DNA of 64,000 nt from Szabonella sp046295215 (GTDB taxonomy: Bacteria > Pseudomonadota > Alphaproteobacteria > Rhodobacterales > Rhodobacteraceae): NCBI GenBank assembly GCA_046295215.1, contig JBKBNP010000026.1, positions 1 through 64,000 of the forward strand, given 5' to 3'. The position numbers and the translations under genes were made by a program. Below are positions 1 to 7,594 of this stretch, piece after piece; positions within the stretch are counted from its first letter, which is position 1; each line of letters opens with the position of its first letter. The notes beneath the pieces were generated by a model. It was not told where the DNA came from. It was given only the letters and a program-made list of their open reading frames with translations, and searched no databases.

Positions 1-81
1 CTCTGGACTTACAACAACGACCGCCCGAACATGGGCATCGGCGGCATCACACCCGCCCAGAAACTGAGAATGGCCGCGTAA
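1..81 (+). CDS. IS3-family transposase (OrfB), C-terminal fragment
   Basis: The window opens inside a reading frame that ends at TAA (79-81). The visible 26 residues contain YNNDRP followed by GGITPAQKL, the usual carboxyl end of the DDE/rve integrase domain of IS3-family OrfB proteins, where the conserved YN.RP segment lies shortly after the catalytic Glu. The catalytic residues themselves lie outside the window, so activity cannot be judged. It is the last gene of the element; the IS end follows within about 40 bases. Confidence 0.8.
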   Translation, partial: LWTYNNDRPNMGIGGITPAQKLRMAA

Positions 82-121
82 GTTCTATGAGTGCACCCCG
101 TTAAAAACGGGGGGATTACCA
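1..121 (+). mobile_element. Right end of an IS3-family insertion sequence
   Basis: After the transposase stop at 81 there are about 40 noncoding bases, including a perfect 7-bp stem (CCCCGTT at 96-102 pairing with AACGGGG at 106-112). IS3-type ends normally finish in CA, and c120-a121 fits. Beyond it the minus strand reads into an interrupted coding frame, which supports a boundary close to 120. The palindrome CCACGCCA-gt-TGGCGTGG (119-136) straddles the proposed junction. The left inverted repeat and the target duplication are outside the window, so the exact end is inferred. Confidence 0.6.
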
Positions 122-350
122 CGCCAGTTGGCGTGGTCGTCTGAATGAAGTACCCGAACAACTGCCCGTCACTGGATCGAAAGACCTGTTCTGACTTGAC
201 GGCGAAGCGTTGGACCCATGCGATAAGCTGGGGCACGTCCTGACGTATCCTCGCCAGATCGGAGTCAGATTTCAGGCCGATGATAACGCAGTATCGCCTC
301 TCTTCCGGCACAAGCCCCCCCCACACCACATGATGCGCGAAGCGTCTCAC
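121..350 (-). pseudogene. Small unknown gene, 3' end replaced by an IS insertion
   Basis: A minus-strand frame opens with GTG (350-348) after an in-frame TAG. It reads about 70 residues of ordinary composition (MRRFAHHVVWGG..., then RRYCVIIGLKSDSDL and PQLIAWVQRF) up to GQLFGYFIQT near position 140. From there it runs into IS-derived sequence and stays open only by chance inside the transposase region. I do not recognise the family. The change from protein-like sequence to antisense transposase at the proposed IS border suggests the insertion broke this gene. The GTG start has only a short AGGA upstream, so the start is uncertain. Confidence 0.45.
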
Positions 351-382
351 GTCCTACCCGATTCTGCAATGGGTACGTCAAG

Positions 383-388
383 TATAAT
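383..388 (+). promoter_or_regulatory. Possible -10 box ahead of rnr
   Basis: A perfect TATAAT stands at 383-388, about 90 bases before the rnr start, in AT-rich DNA that contrasts with the surrounding GC-rich sequence. The best -35 candidate (TTCTGC, 362-367) is weak and 15 bases away, so this is a suggestion from the -10 hexamer alone. Confidence 0.35.
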
Positions 389-476
389 ATCGCCTATTTT
401 TGCCAAGATTAACGGCAAGAAAGAGCGACCCGCGATTGCGGGTGACGCGCCGCAGAGGCCGTGATAATCCCCGGGC

Positions 477-2717
477 ATGGACCAGTTGCCTTCCAAAGAC
501 CAGATCCTCCAATGGCTCGCCGAAAACCCCTTGCAGGGCTCGAAACGCGAGATTGCGCGCGCCTTCGGTATCAAGGGCAGCGCCTTGCGCATCGAATTGA
601 AGCGGATGCTCAAGGATCTGGAGGAGGAGGGCGCGGTCGAGCGGAAAAAGCGCAGTTACCGCGACCCCGGCACGCTGCCCCCCGTGAGCATCCTTCAGGT
701 TCTTGCCCCGGATGCGCAGGGCGATCTGTTTGCCCGGCCGATGGAATGGCAGGGCGAGGGCGAGGCGCCGCGCATCCTGTTGAGCCTCAGGAAAACCGAT
801 GAAGCTCTTGGGCAGGGGGACCGGATCCTGGCCCGGATCGAGCCGGTCGCAGGCGAGGATCACAGCCATATCGGCAGGCTGATCCGCAAGATCGGGACGA
901 ACCCGCAGCGGGTTCTGGGGATTTTCCGCGCCGGGTCCGAAGGCGGGCGGATCCTGCCCATCGACAAGAAGGCCGACAAGGAATGGCGTGTCGCCCCCGA
1001 TGCCACGCTGGACGCCCGCGACGGCGAGTTGGTGGAGGCCGAACAGATCGGGCGGCGCCAGATGGGCCTGCCGCAGGCGCGCATCACCGCACGGCTTGGC
1101 GACCCGACCGGGCCGCGGGCGGTCAGCCTGATCGCCATTCACCAGCATGGCATCCCGGACGCCTTTCCCGATACCGTCATTGCCGCCGCCGATGCCGCCA
1201 CCCCTGCCTCGATGGGCAAGCGCGAGGATCTGCGCGACCTTGATCTTGTCACCATCGACCCGCCGGACGCCCGCGACCGTGATGACGCGGTGCTGGCGAT
1301 GCCGGATGACAACCCCGCCAATCCGGGCGGGCATGTCGTCTGGGTCGCCATTGCCGATGTCGCCCATTACGTCCGCCCCGGATCGGTGCTGGACCGCGAG
1401 GCGCGCAGGCGCGGCAATTCCAGCTATTTCCCCGACCGCGTGGTGCCGATGCTGCCCGATATCCTGTCGGGCGATCTGTGCAGCCTGCATGACGGCGTGG
1501 ACCGGGCCTGCATGGCGGTGCGCATGGTGCTGGATGCCGAGGGGCACAAGATCGGGCATCGGTTCACGCGCGGCATGATGCGCTCGCGCGCCTCATTGAC
1601 CTATGCGCAGGTGCAATCGGCGCAGGATGGCAACCCGGACCCGGTGACCGCACCGCTGCTGGACCGCGTGATCCGCCCGCTTTACGCCGCCTATGCCGCG
1701 ACCAGGGCCGCGCGCGCCGTGCGCCAGCCGCTGGATCTTGATCTGCCCGAACGCAAGATCGTGCTGTCGGAGGCGGGCGAGGTCACTTCCGTCGATTTCT
1801 ATGAACGCTTCGACGCGCACAAGCTGATCGAGGAATTCATGGTGCTGGCCAATGTCGCCGCCGCCGAGGAGTTGATCCGGCTCAAGCGCCCCCTGCTGTT
1901 CCGGGTGCATGAAGAACCCTCGCCCGAGAAACTCGACGCCCTGCGCGAGGTGGCGGAGGCGTCGGGTTTCACGCTCGCCAAGGGGCAGGTGTTGAAAACC
2001 GCGCATCTCAACCGGCTGCTGGCACAGGCAGAGGGCACGGATTTCGACGAATTGATGAACATCACCACCCTGCGGTCGATGACGCAGGCCTATTATGGCC
2101 CCGACAATGCCGGCCATTTCGGGCTCGCCCTGCGCAACTACGCGCATTTCACCTCGCCGATCCGGCGCTATTCGGACCTGATCGTGCATCGCGCGCTGAT
2201 TTCGGCGCATGGCTGGGGCGATGACGGGTTGAGCCAGTTCGATGTGGAGAACCTGGCCGAGACCGGCAAGCTGATTTCCGACACCGAACGGCGCAGCATG
2301 GTGGCCGAGCGTGACACCACCGACCGCTATCTGGCCGCCTGGCTGCGCGACCGGGTGGGCAGCAGTTTCAAGGGCCGGATTTCGGGGGTCCAGCGGTTTG
2401 GCCTCTTCGTGCGGCTCGATGACAGCGGGGCGGACGGGCTGGTGCCGATCCGGTCGGTGGGGCGCGAATTTTTCCATTATGACCCGGACTCTCAGATCCT
2501 TGTGGGGGCCGATAGCGGCCTGACGCTGGGGATCGGTCAGCGCGTGACGGTGCGGCTGACCGAGGCCGTGCCGGTAACCGGCGGAATCATTCTGGAGCTG
2601 ATCGAAGTGGAGGATCGCGGCCTTCCCGCGCCAGCTTCGAAACGCGGGCGCAGTGGCGCGCGAAAGCCCGGGCAGGCCCCGGCAAGGCGCAAGCTGGTGC
2701 GGCGCAAGCGGGGCTGA
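477..2717 (+). CDS. rnr: Ribonuclease R (3'-5' exoribonuclease)
   Basis: At 746 aa this has the length and layout of RNase R, the processive hydrolytic exonuclease that degrades structured mRNA and rRNA in the cytoplasm. An N-terminal winged-helix region (about 1-75) precedes cold-shock-like domains. The RNB catalytic core has the metal-binding stretch TIDPPDARDRDDAV (about 257-270) and the family signature HFTSPIRRYSDLIVHR (about 556-571). A C-terminal S1 domain (about 630-710) and a Lys/Arg-rich tail (about 720-746) suited to RNA contact follow. No strong Shine-Dalgarno sequence precedes the ATG. It stands alone: the next gene is convergent. RNase II is the alternative, but the winged helix, basic tail and length favour RNase R. 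Confidence 0.95.
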   Translation: MDQLPSKDQILQWLAENPLQGSKREIARAFGIKGSALRIELKRMLKDLEEEGAVERKKRSYRDPGTLPPVSILQVLAPDAQGDLFARPMEWQGEGEAPRILLSLRKTDEALGQGDRILARIEPVAGEDHSHIGRLIRKIGTNPQRVLGIFRAGSEGGRILPIDKKADKEWRVAPDATLDARDGELVEAEQIGRRQMGLPQARITARLGDPTGPRAVSLIAIHQHGIPDAFPDTVIAAADAATPASMGKREDLRDLDLVTIDPPDARDRDDAVLAMPDDNPANPGGHVVWVAIADVAHYVRPGSVLDREARRRGNSSYFPDRVVPMLPDILSGDLCSLHDGVDRACMAVRMVLDAEGHKIGHRFTRGMMRSRASLTYAQVQSAQDGNPDPVTAPLLDRVIRPLYAAYAATRAARAVRQPLDLDLPERKIVLSEAGEVTSVDFYERFDAHKLIEEFMVLANVAAAEELIRLKRPLLFRVHEEPSPEKLDALREVAEASGFTLAKGQVLKTAHLNRLLAQAEGTDFDELMNITTLRSMTQAYYGPDNAGHFGLALRNYAHFTSPIRRYSDLIVHRALISAHGWGDDGLSQFDVENLAETGKLISDTERRSMVAERDTTDRYLAAWLRDRVGSSFKGRISGVQRFGLFVRLDDSGADGLVPIRSVGREFFHYDPDSQILVGADSGLTLGIGQRVTVRLTEAVPVTGGIILELIEVEDRGLPAPASKRGRSGARKPGQAPARRKLVRRKRG

Positions 2718-2764
2718 CGGGCCGGAAACGGACTGGGCCGGAAACGGGTCGCCTCCTCCCCGGA

Positions 2765-4432
2765 TCAGACCGTTTCCTTGTCGGCCGGGGCCAGACGGCT
2801 GTCCAGCAGATGCCCGCTTTCCTTGAGGATCGGATAGGCAGTCTTGACCAGAAGGGAATTGATTTCCTTCAGCGCCCGCACGATCTCCAGATGGATGTCG
2901 CTCGTCTCGATGCTCTCGACCTGCCCTGATTGCAGCCGCGACAGATGACGGTCATGACTGTCGCGCTCCAGCCTGCGCATCACTTCCTTTTCGGCGGCAA
3001 GGGTGCGGGCGCTGGCCAGATCCCCGGACACCAGCACATTCATCGCGAGTTGTAGATTGGCCTCCACGCGGGCATGCAGGCGGTTCATTTCCAGCCAGCC
3101 CTCGGACGAAAAGCGCAGCCGCTTGCGAGACTTTTCCTCGGCCAGTGTCAGCAGGGTCTTGGCCACCAGATCGCCGATATATTCGAAATCCGTGGCGGTG
3201 GAGGAAAGCTCCAGCCCCCGGCGCGCTTCTTCGTGGGAAACGGTGCCCCGGTTCATCCCGGCGACGAACATCTTGATGTCGGTATGGCGACGGTTGAGGT
3301 CGTCATCCGTGGCGCGGATGCGGGCGATGGCCGCCTTGTCGCCGCCATCGATCAGGTCCATCACCGGACGGAACATCACCTCCACCGTTTCGCCCATGCG
3401 CAACAGTTCGCGCTTGGCGGAGGCGAGCGCCAGCGCGGGCGTTGCCGCAGCCCCCTTGTCGAGTGCCGAGAGGAACGGCTTTGCCATGTCCTGCACGGCG
3501 GGTTCGGGCCATAGCCGCGCGGTCAGCCGGTCAACGGCACCGACCAGCGGCAGGGCAAGCAGCACAAGGACCATGTTGAACAGCACATGGAAGTTCACCA
3601 GTTGCTGCCCTGCCCCCGCACCGATCCGGTCCAGCGGCAGGGGAAGGGCGATCAACGCCAGCAGCGCCAGCGCCGCGCCCACCCCGCGCACGATCAGATT
3701 GCCCAGCGGGATACGTCGCGCGGGCAACGGCATGTCCCGCGTCAACCAGACCCCCACCAGCCCGCCGCCCAGATTGGCCCCCAGCACCATTGGCAGCGCC
3801 GCCTCCATCGGCAACAGGCCCGACCCGGCAAAGCTGACAAGGATCAGCACGGTCGCGACCGAGGAATGGACCGCCCAGGCCAGCAAGGCCGCCACCGCAA
3901 AGGCGGTCAGCGGGTCACCCGCCAGATAGCCCGCGATCATGGGCAGGAGCCTGCTTTCGCGCAACGGCTCGGTCGCGGCGGAAATCATGCCCAGCGACAT
4001 CAGGATGAAGGCCACGCCCATCAGGATGCGCCCCCATTGCCGCAGGGCACGGTCCTCGAATTTCAGAAACAGCACCGTTCCGCCGAGGATCAGGAGCGGG
4101 ATCAGTTCCGACAGGTCATAGGACAGCACCTTGACCACCAGCGCGGAGCCGAGATCCGCCCCGATCATTGCCGCAAGCCCTGCCGCGATCCCGAGTATGC
4201 CGCTGGCCGCGAACCCGGCAGCCAACAGCCCCACGGCAGTAGAGCTTTGCAGCACGACCGCTAGCCCCATGCCCACGGCGGCCATGCCCGGCTGTCCGCC
4301 GCGCGCGCTCCGCAGGATCGTTTTCAGCGCCGGACCATGCGCGCGCTCCACCCCTGTTCGCACCATCCGCACCGCCCAGAGGAGGAGCATCACGGCAGCG
4401 GCAAGGTGGAACAGTATCAGGAAAGGGTGCAT
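2765..4432 (-). CDS. Na+/phosphate cotransporter family protein (NptA/YjbB type) with PhoU-like tail
   Basis: 555 aa from the ATG at 4432. A longer frame exists to 4567, but its extra 45 residues are Pro/Ser-rich and unlike a transporter, while the residues after the chosen start form a hydrophobic helix. The N-terminal two thirds hold two inverted Na_Pi_cotrans repeats with the paired polar motifs QSSTAVGLLAAG and HSSVATVLILVS, with many glycine-rich membrane segments. The last third, from about residue 340, is a soluble helical PhoU-like domain (EEARRGLELSSTATDFEYIGDLV). The family exports or imports phosphate coupled to sodium in the inner membrane. It is monocistronic and divergent from the next gene. 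Confidence 0.85.
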   Translation of the reverse strand: MHPFLILFHLAAAVMLLLWAVRMVRTGVERAHGPALKTILRSARGGQPGMAAVGMGLAVVLQSSTAVGLLAAGFAASGILGIAAGLAAMIGADLGSALVVKVLSYDLSELIPLLILGGTVLFLKFEDRALRQWGRILMGVAFILMSLGMISAATEPLRESRLLPMIAGYLAGDPLTAFAVAALLAWAVHSSVATVLILVSFAGSGLLPMEAALPMVLGANLGGGLVGVWLTRDMPLPARRIPLGNLIVRGVGAALALLALIALPLPLDRIGAGAGQQLVNFHVLFNMVLVLLALPLVGAVDRLTARLWPEPAVQDMAKPFLSALDKGAAATPALALASAKRELLRMGETVEVMFRPVMDLIDGGDKAAIARIRATDDDLNRRHTDIKMFVAGMNRGTVSHEEARRGLELSSTATDFEYIGDLVAKTLLTLAEEKSRKRLRFSSEGWLEMNRLHARVEANLQLAMNVLVSGDLASARTLAAEKEVMRRLERDSHDRHLSRLQSGQVESIETSDIHLEIVRALKEINSLLVKTAYPILKESGHLLDSRLAPADKETV

Positions 4433-4660
4433 GGCAGGATCCTGCCCCGATGGGGGCTGATACGAAAGGGAGGGACAATGGCCGGTCGGGCCGATCCCCT
4501 TGTGTGACGCTTTTTTGAACGGAACGGAAGGCCCTGCCCGCACACTCGCCGCAGGCTGCCTTTCCAACGATTTCGGTGGTGCGCAATGCGCCAGACGCTA
4601 ATGTGGGATGCGCGGCTCCGACCGGGGCAAATTCAATGTTGCAGGGAGGCATGGGGAAAC

Positions 4661-6286
4661 ATGACAACCGGGATCTCGACAGGCGTCTATCTGACCCATC
4701 TGTTGCGCGCCTATGGGGTGGATACGGTGTTCGGTATCCCCGGTGTGCATACGATCGAGCTTTATCGCGGCCTTGCCGGGTCGGGCATCCGCCATGTCAC
4801 GCCGCGCCACGAACAGGGCGCGGGATTCATGGCCGATGGCTATGCCCGCGCCTCGGCCACGCGCGGCAGCAGACGGCCCGGTGTCTGTTTCATCATCTCC
4901 GGCCCCGGCATGACCAATATCTTCACTGCGATGGGGCAGGCTTACGGCGACTCCATTCCGATGCTGGTGATCTCCACCGTCAACGCCCATGGGCGGATGG
5001 GGTCGGGGCGCGGCTGGCTGCATGAACTGCCCGACCAGCAGGCGATGGCGGCAGGCGTATCCGCGTTCAGCCGCACCATCCACCGGCCCGAGGATCTTGC
5101 CCCTGCCCTCGCCGAGGCCTTCGCAGTGTTCGACAGCGCGCGGCCCCGCCCGGTGCATCTGGAGCTGCCCATCGACGTGATGCTGGCCGATGCCGGGCAT
5201 CTGCCCCTGCCCGCGGCACCGGTGCGGGCCTCGCGCGCCGGGCCGGACCCGGCAGGTGTGGCGGCTGCGGCGGCCCTGCTGCAATCCGCGCATGCGCCCC
5301 TGATCCTCGCCGGGGGTGGGGCGCTTGGCGCGGCTGACGCGCTGCCTGCGCTTGCCACGACACTGGATGCGCCGCTTGTGATGACGACCAATGCGCGGGG
5401 GCTTCTGCCGCCCGGTCATGCGCTGGCCGTGACGCTCAGCCCCTCGATGCCGGAAACCCGCGCCCTGATCGCGGGGGCCGATGTGGTGCTGGCCATCGGC
5501 ACGGAATTCGGCCCCACGGATTACGACATGTATGAGGATGGCGGCCTGTCTCTGCCGGGGCGGCTGATCCGGCTGGACATTGACCCCGCACAGGCGCTGC
5601 GCGGGCCGCAACCGGCGCTGATCCTGACCGGCGATGCGCGGCTGGGGGCGGAGGCATTGCTTGCCGCCCTGACGCCCCGGCCTGCGGGCAAGGGGGCGGC
5701 CCGGGCGGCGGCGGCACAGGCCGGGATCGCGGCCCTGCCGGACCTGATGCGGGCGGATCTGGCGCTGTTGGAGATGGTTCGCGAAACCCTGCCCGACGCG
5801 CTGATCGTCGGGGATTCAACGCAGCTTGTCTATTCCGGCAACACCGCCTTCGAACCCTCGAGGGCGGGGGGCTATTTCAATTCGGCCACGGGGTTCGGCA
5901 CGCTCGGCTATGGCTTGCCTGCCGCAATCGGGGCTGCACTGGCCGTGGGGGCACCGGTCGTCTGCCTGTCGGGCGATGGCGGGTTGCAGTTCACGCTGTC
6001 CGAGCTTGCCAGCGCGGTGGAGGCAAATGTGCCGGTCCTCCTGCTGTTGCACGACAATGCGGGGTATGGAGAGATCAAATCCGCCATGGTCGCGCAGAAC
6101 GTGCCGCCGCTGGGTGTGGACATCCTGACACCGGACCTCGCCGCGATTGCCCGGGCCTGCGGATGGCAGGTCCATGGCGTGACCGGGTTGGCCGACCTGT
6201 CAACTGCCCTGCATGATGCGAAGGATGCCAGCGGGCCGGCAATGATCCGCTTCACCGATGCGCTGCGGCAGGCGTTTGGTCGCTGA
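4661..6286 (+). CDS. Thiamine-diphosphate-dependent decarboxylase, AruI/acetolactate-synthase-like
   Basis: 541 aa from ATG 4661, with AGGGAGG about 12 bases upstream; an in-frame ATG at 4586 adds 25 non-homologous-looking residues. The protein has the three-domain fold of the acetolactate synthase family. The N-terminal Pyr domain carries the catalytic Glu in RHEQGAGFMADGYA, and the C-terminal PP domain carries GDGGLQF followed by HDNAGYG for Mg-TPP. There is no small subunit (ilvH) nearby, so anabolic acetolactate synthase is unlikely. The opening residues (TGVYLTHLLRAYGVDTVFGIPGVHT) resemble proteins annotated as 5-guanidino-2-oxopentanoate decarboxylase (AruI) in the arginine transaminase pathway. 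The substrate is inference. It converges on the PhnM-like gene with a 6-base gap. Confidence 0.7.
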   Translation: MTTGISTGVYLTHLLRAYGVDTVFGIPGVHTIELYRGLAGSGIRHVTPRHEQGAGFMADGYARASATRGSRRPGVCFIISGPGMTNIFTAMGQAYGDSIPMLVISTVNAHGRMGSGRGWLHELPDQQAMAAGVSAFSRTIHRPEDLAPALAEAFAVFDSARPRPVHLELPIDVMLADAGHLPLPAAPVRASRAGPDPAGVAAAAALLQSAHAPLILAGGGALGAADALPALATTLDAPLVMTTNARGLLPPGHALAVTLSPSMPETRALIAGADVVLAIGTEFGPTDYDMYEDGGLSLPGRLIRLDIDPAQALRGPQPALILTGDARLGAEALLAALTPRPAGKGAARAAAAQAGIAALPDLMRADLALLEMVRETLPDALIVGDSTQLVYSGNTAFEPSRAGGYFNSATGFGTLGYGLPAAIGAALAVGAPVVCLSGDGGLQFTLSELASAVEANVPVLLLLHDNAGYGEIKSAMVAQNVPPLGVDILTPDLAAIARACGWQVHGVTGLADLSTALHDAKDASGPAMIRFTDALRQAFGR

Positions 6287-6292
6287 TCCCGC

Positions 6293-7486
6293 CTATTGCG
6301 CGGCGATGCGGGGGGCGGGCAGATCCAGAAGCCGGTGCCGCAGGGCGGGCCGGGCATGGACCAGCCGGCCGTCGCAGATCACGGCGGCAATCCGGCGCGT
6401 GCCTTCGTGCAGCACGACCAGATCCGCGCGCAGGCCAGGGGAAATGCGGCCCCGGTCCGTCAGGCGCAGGATCCGCGCCGGGTTGGAGGAAATCGCCGCC
6501 CATGCGGTTGCCAGATCGCACCAGCCTCCGTCTGCCAGTCGAAAGACAGCAAGCGCCAGATCCGGCAGAGCCCCGGCGGAAGCCAGCGCCAGATCCGCCC
6601 CGGCCGCCAGCAAATCGCGGGCCAGCACGGAGGCAAGACCGTCATCGCACCGCAGCACCTCGGTCGCGGACAGCAAAACCGCATCCCCGGCTGACCGCGC
6701 TGCCATTGCCACGCTGCGCGAGGCCGGAAACTCGGTGATCCGCGCGCCGATCATGGCGTGATATTCCCGGGTTTCGGCATCGGGATCCCCAAGGCTTCCG
6801 AAACGCACCCCCGCCTGATCGAACCCGTTGGCAAGCGCGCGCAGATTGCCCGGCACCGCATGCGAGGTCGCATGCACGCCCGCCATCCGTGCCAGCATTT
6901 CCTCGGGTGAAAGGCCCAGATGCTCCGCCTGCCGGACAAAGGCCATGGGCTGCAACCGGTGAAGTGCCAGAGAAGGGTCGAGGCTGTCCTGCAAGACAGC
7001 GTAGCGCGAGCCATGCCGCGCCATGACCGCCAGGAGCCGCGCATCCTGCCCCAGAAGGCGGATCTCGACGCAGGGCTTCACCCGCAGGTCGATCAGCGCG
7101 ATGGCCTGCCGGACGGCCACCGCCTGCATCGCGCGCTCGGCGGCTTCCGGGCCAAGCGGCCCGCCCTTCCAGCTCCAGCCCTGTGCCAGATGGCAGGTGG
7201 TGACACCATGGGCCGCTGCGGCGCGATCAACCTCTGCCAGCCCCGCGACCGCGGCACCCGCGCGCCCTGACCGATGCGTTCGGCTTTCCGGTGCGGGGCC
7301 GTGCAGGTCTATGATCCCCGGCAGCACGACATGTCCGGACAGATCGACGGGCATGACCCCGTCCAGACAGCCGTCATCCCCCCCGGCCAACCGCCCCCCG
7401 ACGATGTGCAGGGGCCGGGAACAGAAGCCCGCGTCGCGCAACACGCGCACGCCGGTCAGTCTCAGATCTGGCAGGCGGGGGCGCAT
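6293..7486 (-). CDS. PhnM-like amidohydrolase lacking the metal ligands (probable pseudoenzyme)
   Basis: 397 aa. The overall path matches PhnM, the alpha-D-ribose 1-methylphosphonate 5-triphosphate diphosphatase of the C-P lyase pathway: VVLPGIIDLH, then RITEFPAS, then LAVFRLADGG, and the closing SSNPARIL..DRGRISPGLRADLVVL. Every segment where PhnM has metal ligands is altered. The HTD-type motif is DLHGPAP. The HSPG-type motif is QDSLDPS. The SHDD-type motif is SLGDPDAE. The SSDYxP-type motif is LASAGALP. Only one His of the set remains. No phnGHIJKL genes lie nearby. A catalytic PhnM role is therefore unlikely, and a scaffold, regulator or altered-chemistry enzyme is inferred. No frameshift or stop suggests simple decay. 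Confidence 0.6.
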   Translation of the reverse strand: MRPRLPDLRLTGVRVLRDAGFCSRPLHIVGGRLAGGDDGCLDGVMPVDLSGHVVLPGIIDLHGPAPESRTHRSGRAGAAVAGLAEVDRAAAAHGVTTCHLAQGWSWKGGPLGPEAAERAMQAVAVRQAIALIDLRVKPCVEIRLLGQDARLLAVMARHGSRYAVLQDSLDPSLALHRLQPMAFVRQAEHLGLSPEEMLARMAGVHATSHAVPGNLRALANGFDQAGVRFGSLGDPDAETREYHAMIGARITEFPASRSVAMAARSAGDAVLLSATEVLRCDDGLASVLARDLLAAGADLALASAGALPDLALAVFRLADGGWCDLATAWAAISSNPARILRLTDRGRISPGLRADLVVLHEGTRRIAAVICDGRLVHARPALRHRLLDLPAPRIAAQ

Positions 7487-7594
7487 CGGTCGGTGTCCGG
7501 GGGTTGCTCAATCAGGGGATGAACCTGTGGATAACCCGGGAAGGCAACGGCGGTATGACACCGAAATTCCACCTCCGCGCGCCCTGCCCCAGGG

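Noticed and set aside
2719..2750. Short direct repeat GGGCCGGAAACGG twice after rnr
   Set aside because: Two copies only, 13 bases, no palindrome or T-run; too little to call a repeat family or terminator.
6293..7486. A phosphonate-degradation (C-P lyase) locus
   Set aside because: Only a PhnM-like gene is present, its metal ligands are missing, and no other phn genes are nearby.
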